Positions 6,729 through 10,349 of a stretch of 10,349 nt of DNA are shown here, piece after piece. The stretch is from contig CABUDZ010000072.1 in assembly GCA_902490445.1 (NCBI GenBank), positions 1 through 10,349 of the forward strand. Reading direction: 5' to 3'. Both the position numbers and the translations under genes were made by a program. Origin of the DNA: an uncultured Collinsella sp. GTDB taxonomy: Bacteria; Actinomycetota; Coriobacteriia; Coriobacteriales; Coriobacteriaceae. Numbering within the stretch: the first letter of the stretch is position 1; each line of letters opens with the position of its first letter. The notes under the pieces are model-generated. The model ran no database searches, was not told where the DNA came from, and saw nothing but the letters and a program-made list of their open reading frames with translations.

Positions 6729-7733
6729 CTACTCGACCGTTACAGTGATGTTCTCCCGATGCGCGCGGATGACGTCCCAGCTAAAGTGCTCGACCAGCTG
6801 CTCGGCGGTACGCGGCGTGGTGTCCGGCGCGATGCCTGTTTGCCCGGCGAGCCATCCCAACAGTGCCTCGGGTGTGCCAAAGCGGGTGCGGAGCTCGCCC
6901 AGGTCCAGATCGCAATCGCGCTTGGAAAGGCGGCGGCCGTCCGGCGACATGAGCAGCGGAATGTGCGCGTAGCGCGGTGTGGGCAGTCCCAGCAGATGTT
7001 GCAGATAGATCTGGCGCGTCGTGGAACCAAGCAGGTCGCATCCGCGTACGATCTCGGTGACGCCCATGGCAGCGTCGTCGACCACCACGGCCAGCTGATA
7101 GGCAAACACGCCGTCGCTGCGGCGCACCAAAAAGTCGCCGCACTCGGTGGCGAGTGCTTCGCATTGGGCGCCGTACGTGCGATCCACAAATTCGATCACG
7201 TCGTCTGCGAGGTCGTCGACGGTGGGCACGCGCAGACGTGTGGCCGGGGCGCGCAGGGCGCTGCGGCGGGCCACCTCCTCGGCCGAAAGACTTCGGCAGG
7301 CGCCACGGTAGATGGGCGTGCCGTCGCTCGCGTGCGGTGCACTCGCGGCGTGGAGCTCGGCGCGTGTGCAAAAGCAGGGATAGGTGAGGCCGGCGTCTTT
7401 CAGCCGGCGCAAGGCGCTCTCGTACAGGTCTAGGCGGTCGTGCTGGTAGTAGGGGCCTTCGTCCCACTCCAGCCCCAGCCAGGCCAGGTCGTCAATCAAT
7501 TGGGCGGCAAGTTCCGGGCGCTTGCAGCGATCGTCCAGGTCCTCAATGCGTAACACGATGCTGCCGCCCTGGCTGCGGGCCGAAAGCCATGCGCACAGGC
7601 AGCTGAACACGTTGCCCAGGTGCATACGGCCCGAGGGCGACGGGGCGAAGCGCCCCACGACGGGCGCGGGAGCGGCCGGCGTCGTTGGCGCGTCGGCGGC
7701 GGTTGTTGCTATGTTGCGTGCGTTGATGTCCAT
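6729..7733 (-). CDS. gluQRS: Glutamyl-Q tRNA(Asp) synthetase (GluQRS)
   Basis: The 334-residue product is a class I synthetase catalytic core related to glutamyl-tRNA synthetase but without the anticodon-binding domain, which full GltX (about 470-490 residues) has. This is the hallmark of GluQRS, which activates glutamate and attaches it to queuosine at position 34 of tRNA(Asp). Visible features are VGRFAPSPSG, the HIGH-like HLGN (38-41), LRIEDLD (61-67), the Cys120-x-Cys122 .. Tyr142 .. Cys146 zinc-site pattern, RGCDLLGSTTRQIYLQ and the KMSKS-like RRLSKRD (267-273). About 25 residues rich in Ala, Pro and Thr precede the core. I chose the ATG at 7733 because TATACT lies seven bases upstream; a longer frame from 7847 is open but would read through the promoter. 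No ribosome binding site precedes this ATG, which fits a leaderless mRNA. No queuosine biosynthesis gene lies nearby. Confidence 0.9.
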   Translation of the reverse strand: MDINARNIATTAADAPTTPAAPAPVVGRFAPSPSGRMHLGNVFSCLCAWLSARSQGGSIVLRIEDLDDRCKRPELAAQLIDDLAWLGLEWDEGPYYQHDRLDLYESALRRLKDAGLTYPCFCTRAELHAASAPHASDGTPIYRGACRSLSAEEVARRSALRAPATRLRVPTVDDLADDVIEFVDRTYGAQCEALATECGDFLVRRSDGVFAYQLAVVVDDAAMGVTEIVRGCDLLGSTTRQIYLQHLLGLPTPRYAHIPLLMSPDGRRLSKRDCDLDLGELRTRFGTPEALLGWLAGQTGIAPDTTPRTAEQLVEHFSWDVIRAHRENITVTVE

Positions 7734-7740
7734 GCGGACG

Positions 7741-7746
7741 AGTATA
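7741..7746 (-). promoter_or_regulatory. -10 element (TATACT) of gluQRS, implying leaderless transcription
   Basis: Read on the minus strand, TATACT is five of six matches to TATAAT and sits seven bases before the ATG at 7733, so transcription would begin at or next to the start codon. No Shine-Dalgarno sequence fits between them. The -35 region (around 7764-7769, GTCTCC) is a poor match, as is common for such actinobacterial promoters. Confidence 0.6.
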
Positions 7747-7869
7747 GCGCGGGGCGCGGTGGGGGAGACGCTGCCGTGGCCTGCAAGTTGCTGAGGCCAC
7801 ACGTTGCGCGTGCCGGACCACCGGCTCGGCGCCTTAATCGTCGTCAATCAATCTAGCCTTCAAACGACA

Positions 7870-7905
7870 GAAACCCCGGCAGCTCTTCGCAACTGCCGGG
7901 GTTTC
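7870..7905. terminator. Orphan terminator-like hairpin, 13-bp perfect stem
   Basis: GAAACCCCGGCAG (7870-7882) pairs perfectly with CTGCCGGGGTTTC (7893-7905) around a 10-base loop. The A-side and T-side ends of the stem give it the look of a bidirectional intrinsic terminator, though only three T follow the GC core on either strand. Neither flanking gene ends here: gluQRS starts 137 bases to the left and reads away, and the DUF2207 gene starts to the right. It would therefore terminate a short unannotated transcript, or stop stray transcription. Confidence 0.55.
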
Positions 7906-7921
7906 CGCGGAAAAGGGGGAC

Positions 7922-8008
7922 ATGATCCTCGAGCGAACGGGAAAGGGGCAAACCGTTTTCGCTCAACTGCTTTATGCCCTTCGCCCGCAGGCTCAATCAG
8001 CGTTTTAG
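7922..8008 (+). CDS. Possible 28-codon small ORF behind a purine-rich ribosome binding site
   Basis: An ATG at 7922 is preceded by AAAAGGGGGAC, a usable though not classical ribosome binding site, and runs 28 codons to a TAG at 8006-8008. The peptide starts MILERTGKGQ and ends QAQSAF; it has a mildly amphipathic middle and no recognised family. It could be a leader peptide or chance. It overlaps the inverted repeat at 7931-7964, so RNA structure may explain the sequence instead. Confidence 0.15.
   Translation: MILERTGKGQTVFAQLLYALRPQAQSAF
7931..7964. repeat. Inverted repeat, 10 bp with a 2-base bulge
   Basis: GAGCGAACGG (7931-7940) pairs with CCGTTTTCGCTC (7953-7964) over ten positions with two unpaired T, around a 12-base purine-rich loop. 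It stands 25 bases from the terminator-like hairpin and could be part of the same structured RNA. Confidence 0.45.
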
Positions 8009-8027
8009 CGGCAACACAAAGCCGCTA
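8006..8027. repeat. Inverted repeat, 7-bp perfect stem
   Basis: TAGCGGC (8006-8012) and GCCGCTA (8021-8027) pair perfectly around the 8-base loop AACACAAA. There is no T-run after it on either strand. It is the third hairpin in the intergenic region. Confidence 0.4.
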
Positions 8028-8080
8028 CACCTGTGACGGAGCTGTGAAGTGGTGTCTGCTGCTGGCGCGGGCCATGGCAA

Positions 8081-8128
8081 GGAGTGTCCCAGACTGCCGG
8101 CAGATAAGGAACGTCCCCAAGTGCCGGC
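8081..8128. repeat. Tandem imperfect 21-base repeat containing a CTGCCGGCAG palindrome
   Basis: The unit GGAGTGTCCCAGACTGCCGG+C (8081-8101) recurs as GGAACGTCCCCAAGTGCCGG+C (8108-8128): 16 of 21 positions match, period 27. The first copy runs into a perfect 10-base palindrome, CTGCCGGCAG (8094-8103). The pattern looks like a dispersed intergenic repeat of the kind seen in Collinsella-type genomes, which is a recollection and not something I could test here. Confidence 0.5.
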
Positions 8129-8130
8129 CG

Positions 8131-8159
8131 TGGACGTGACTTTCGTCCCGTTTGATACT
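8131..8159 (+). promoter_or_regulatory. Weak candidate promoter of the DUF2207 gene
   Basis: TGGACG (8131-8136) and GATACT (8154-8159) each match four of six consensus bases and are 17 bases apart, the optimal spacing. Transcription would start near 8166, leaving a leader of about 75 bases before the gene. Confidence 0.3.
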
Positions 8160-8240
8160 CCGCTGGCCTAGATGTTCGTCACATGAGCCCGCAAACGTGG
8201 GACAATGACGCTACTGGTACCACAGACAAAGGATGTGCCT

Positions 8241-10187
8241 ATGAACGCCCCCGTTGCCCAGCCCTGTCGGCAGCGCCGCCTGTTTGCGCGATTCGCTTCC
8301 GTCTGCGCACTCGTCGCGCTTGCGTTGTTGCTGCTGCCTGCCGCCGCGCACGCCGACGGCTACTCCATGAGCCAAACCTACATCGGCGCCACGGTTGAGG
8401 CCGATGGCTCGCTGACCGTTGTCGAGGGACGCCAGTTCGATTTCGACGACGACATCAACGGCGTGTATTGGGATATCAATACAGGCTCTAACCAGCAAGG
8501 CGGCTCGGTGGTCGTCAATGTGCTGAGCGTCGAGGAAGACGACGCTGCGTTTAACAAGGTCGACAGCGCAAACAAAGGCGACGACGGCGTTTACACGGTG
8601 GAGCAGTCCGACGACGGCGTAAAGATTAAGGTGTTCAGCCCCCACGAGAGCGGCGACAGCGCAATCTACTACGTGAGTTATTCCATGACCGGTGCGGTTA
8701 TGAACTGGGCCGATACCACCGAGCTCTACTGGAAGTTCGTGGGTGACGGCTGGTCGGCGGATTCCGATGACGTCGAGATGGAAGTCTACTTTGCAAATGC
8801 CGCTGCCGGGACGGCTGCCGTCAAGGGCGATAACTTCCGCGCATGGGGCCACGGCCCACTGACGGGCGACGTGTCGCTCGATGCGGACGAGCCCATGGTC
8901 ACCTATACCATTCCCTGCGTGCATGAGGGCGAATTCGCCGAGGCACGCATCGCCTTCCCCAGCGACTGGGTGCCGCAGCTTGCCGTCTCGGGCGAAAAGC
9001 GCATGTCGACGATCCTGAGCGAAGAGAAGGAATGGGCCGACGAGGCCAACGCTCGCCGTGAGCACGCGCGTGCGGTTGCCGGCGCGATTGCCGTGGTGTG
9101 TGTTGTCGTGGCGGTTGCCTATACCGGTGTGATCGTGATGCTTAAGCTGCGCAGGCCCAAGCCCAAGCCGCTCTTCCAGGACGAGTACTTCCGCGATGTG
9201 CCCTCGGCCGACCATCCCGCTGTGCTTGCAGCTCTCATGAGCTGGAACGACGTGCCCGATCAGGCATATATCGCCACGCTTATGAAGCTCACCGACGACC
9301 GCGTGATCAAGCTGGAAGAAGCGACCGAGACCAAGAAGAAGGGTCTGCTCCGTCGCGAAAAAGAGGAGCAGACGTATCGCATCACAGTGACCGACGAGGC
9401 CTGGAAGGCTGCCAAGAAGGACGGCATCGATCGCGATGTGCTCAAGGTCTTCTTCGCCGGCGTTAAGCCCGATAAAGACGGCGTCCGTTCACGCACGTTT
9501 AGCGAGCTGGAGGAGTATGCCAGCGAGCGTACTGAATCTGTTGGCAACAAGCTCGAGGACTATCAAAGCACGGTTAAGGGCAAGCTGGAGACGCGCGAGC
9601 TTATCGCCTCGGACGGCACCATCGCCCTGGTTGCCGGCTTGGTTCTCGGCATCATCATCGTCTTTGGCATTCTGGGCTCTCTGATCTATACCGACTTTGC
9701 GGACGCCAACGTCGGTGCCGCTATGATCTCGATCCCCGTCACGATCGTGGGCTTTGTCCTGAGCTGCACCTTCCGCCGCTACACGCCGGAGGGCGCCGAG
9801 GTGGCGGCTCGCTGCAAGGCGCTCAAGCATTGGCTCGAGGACTTTACGCGTCTGAAGGAGGCCGTCCCCAGCGACCTGATCTTGTGGAACAAACTGCTGG
9901 TGATGGGCGTTGCCCTGGGCGTTTCGAAAGAAGTGCTGCGACAGCTGGCCGAGGCCGTGCCTGCGGACCTGCGCAACAGCGACGATTTCTACGACAACTA
10001 CCCCTGCTACTGGTGGTATTACCATCACTACGGCAACGAGTCCCCGCTCGATTCGTTCAACGATGTGTACCACGAGACCATCCACGAGCTGGCTTCGAGT
10101 TCCGATAGTTCGAGCGGCGGCAGCGGCGGCGGCTTTTCCGGTGGCGGCGGTGGCGGCGTCGGCGGAGGCGGCGGCGGAACGTTCTAG
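8241..10187 (+). CDS. DUF2207-family membrane protein with glycine-rich C-terminal tail
   Basis: The ATG at 8241 follows AAAGGA (8228-8233) and begins a clear signal peptide (hydrophobic run about residues 19-36, then AAAHA-DG); the in-frame ATG at 8205 would only lengthen it. The 648-residue product resembles the DUF2207 membrane proteins of Gram-positive bacteria. Residues about 39-275 form an outer beta-rich domain (SQTYIGATVEADGSLTVVEGRQFDF, then NGVYWDI, then a TELYWKFVGDGW motif). A membrane segment lies at about 279-301, followed by a cytoplasmic part with a basic patch (KKKGLLRREK) and a helical stretch, then two close membrane segments (about 461-483 and 492-511). The last 170 residues include an aromatic patch (CYWWYYHHY) and end in a Ser/Gly tail, GGFSGGGGGGVGGGGGGTF, which is typical of the family. 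No enzymatic role is known for the family; an envelope function is inferred. Confidence 0.85.
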   Translation: MNAPVAQPCRQRRLFARFASVCALVALALLLLPAAAHADGYSMSQTYIGATVEADGSLTVVEGRQFDFDDDINGVYWDINTGSNQQGGSVVVNVLSVEEDDAAFNKVDSANKGDDGVYTVEQSDDGVKIKVFSPHESGDSAIYYVSYSMTGAVMNWADTTELYWKFVGDGWSADSDDVEMEVYFANAAAGTAAVKGDNFRAWGHGPLTGDVSLDADEPMVTYTIPCVHEGEFAEARIAFPSDWVPQLAVSGEKRMSTILSEEKEWADEANARREHARAVAGAIAVVCVVVAVAYTGVIVMLKLRRPKPKPLFQDEYFRDVPSADHPAVLAALMSWNDVPDQAYIATLMKLTDDRVIKLEEATETKKKGLLRREKEEQTYRITVTDEAWKAAKKDGIDRDVLKVFFAGVKPDKDGVRSRTFSELEEYASERTESVGNKLEDYQSTVKGKLETRELIASDGTIALVAGLVLGIIIVFGILGSLIYTDFADANVGAAMISIPVTIVGFVLSCTFRRYTPEGAEVAARCKALKHWLEDFTRLKEAVPSDLILWNKLLVMGVALGVSKEVLRQLAEAVPADLRNSDDFYDNYPCYWWYYHHYGNESPLDSFNDVYHETIHELASSSDSSSGGSGGGFSGGGGGGVGGGGGGTF

Positions 10188-10207
10188 CGAGCGCTTGCTT
10201 TGGGGTG

Positions 10208-10248
10208 GATCTTTCTGGGCGGTTGCCAGGGAAGATTCATCCCATTTT
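10208..10248 (+). terminator. Possible weak terminator of the DUF2207 gene
   Basis: The arms 10208-10218 and 10226-10237 form about 11 pairs, three of them G-U, with one bulged A and a 7-base loop. A run of five T follows at 10244-10248, seven bases after the stem. The G-U pairs work only in plus-strand RNA, which fits a terminator for the plus-strand gene ending 20 bases upstream. The gap before the T-run makes it weak. Confidence 0.3.
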
Positions 10249-10349
10249 TGTGCATCGAAACGGGTCAAACTTTCCGCTGAGGACCTTCGCACAAGGGGCG
10301 GCCTTGTCGGCCAGCACACGGGGCTGGTTGGGGTCGTAGGCGGGGGTGG
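10237..10349 (-). CDS. Possible C-terminal end of a convergent gene (truncated by window edge)
   Basis: On the minus strand one frame is open from the window edge to a TGA at 10239-10237, giving 36 residues that begin TPAYDPNQPRVLADKAAP and end FRCTKMG. The first half (Tyr-Asp-Pro-Asn, then VLADKA) has a natural protein composition. The last part could be read-through into an intergenic repeat. No family is recognised. With so few codons this could be chance. Confidence 0.3.
   Translation of the reverse strand, partial: TPAYDPNQPRVLADKAAPCAKVLSGKFDPFRCTKMG

Larger units (their letters stand above)
7734..8240. other. Intergenic region of about 500 bases with several inverted repeats and no convincing gene
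   Basis: This stretch separates the divergent gluQRS and DUF2207 genes. It holds the gluQRS promoter, a 13-bp terminator-like hairpin (7870-7905), two further inverted repeats (7931-7964, 8006-8027), a tandem imperfect 21-base repeat (8081-8128) and a weak promoter for the right-hand gene. I found no tRNA (no GTTCRA T-loop with acceptor pairing), no T-box motif and no riboswitch class that I recognise. An open frame of 111 codons on the plus strand from 7804 runs straight through the hairpin and lacks a ribosome binding site; it is not called. Confidence 0.6.

Noticed and set aside
6759..7433. 224-codon plus-strand frame antisense to gluQRS
   Set aside because: It is a mirror of a GC-rich gene; the minus-strand product carries all synthetase motifs.
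7734..7847. 38-codon N-terminal extension of gluQRS starting at 7847
   Set aside because: It reads through the TATACT box, has no family resemblance, and is not needed for an intact enzyme.
7804..8139. 111-codon plus-strand frame in the intergenic region
   Set aside because: It lacks a ribosome binding site, runs through a terminator-like hairpin and both copies of the 21-base repeat, and has no protein-like pattern.
7734..8240. tRNA, T-box or known riboswitch in the intergenic region
   Set aside because: I found no T-loop with matching acceptor stem, no T-box antiterminator motif and no riboswitch core that I recognise.
8211..9215. 334-codon minus-strand frame antisense to the DUF2207 gene
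   Set aside because: It has no recognised motif and lies opposite a gene with signal peptide, membrane segments and family features.
9489..10319. 276-codon minus-strand frame across the DUF2207 gene end
   Set aside because: The translation is Ala/Arg/Gln-rich in the part antisense to the glycine tail. It is a shadow, and a different frame is more plausible for the convergent gene end.

Overview
The window looks like chromosomal DNA of a high-GC Coriobacteriia member, most likely Collinsella or a close relative. This is an inference from style, not from a marker gene. The signs are strongly GC-biased third positions, a very alanine-rich sortase-anchored coiled-coil surface protein, a compact GluQRS, a large DUF2207-type membrane protein, and a start codon directly behind a TANNNT box as is common in actinobacteria. 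No mobile element, tRNA, rRNA or CRISPR array was found.

Layout. (a) 1-210: the end of an unrecognised reading frame with clearly lower GC (about 42%), which suggests a compositional boundary near the left edge. (b) 297-3647: a 1116-residue secreted, cell-wall-anchored protein with signal peptide, long Ala-rich coiled coil, CAP/SCP domain, second long coiled coil, MPATG sorting signal, membrane segment and basic tail. (c) 3753-4109 and 4263-4502: two small membrane-associated proteins. The first ends in a His/Cys module resembling the Ada-type metal-binding fold that also occurs on secreted proteins. (d) 4588-6713: three consecutive calcineurin-like metallophosphoesterase genes. They are tightly coupled: the second has its ribosome binding site on the stop codon of the first, and the third overlaps the second by ATGA. 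The first and third are paralogues; the middle one is from a different subfamily. (e) 6729-7733, minus strand: gluQRS, converging on the phosphoesterase operon with only 15 bases between stops, and probably translated from a leaderless mRNA. (f) 7734-8240: about 500 bases with no convincing gene but several inverted repeats, one terminator-like, and a tandem imperfect 21-base repeat. (g) 8241-10187: a DUF2207-family membrane protein with a glycine-rich tail. (h) 10188-10349: a weak terminator-like hairpin and the possible C-terminal end of a convergent gene.

How it fits together. The surface protein and the small Ada-like protein next to it may both act outside the membrane, but no operon link is proven. 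The three phosphoesterases are almost certainly co-transcribed and are the most coherent unit; their substrates cannot be read from sequence. GluQRS acts on queuosine-modified tRNA(Asp) and has no evident link to its neighbours. I see no clear defence system or biosynthetic cluster. The points most worth a second look are the phosphoesterase triplet, the coiled-coil/CAP architecture, the leaderless gluQRS start, and the structured intergenic region beside it.
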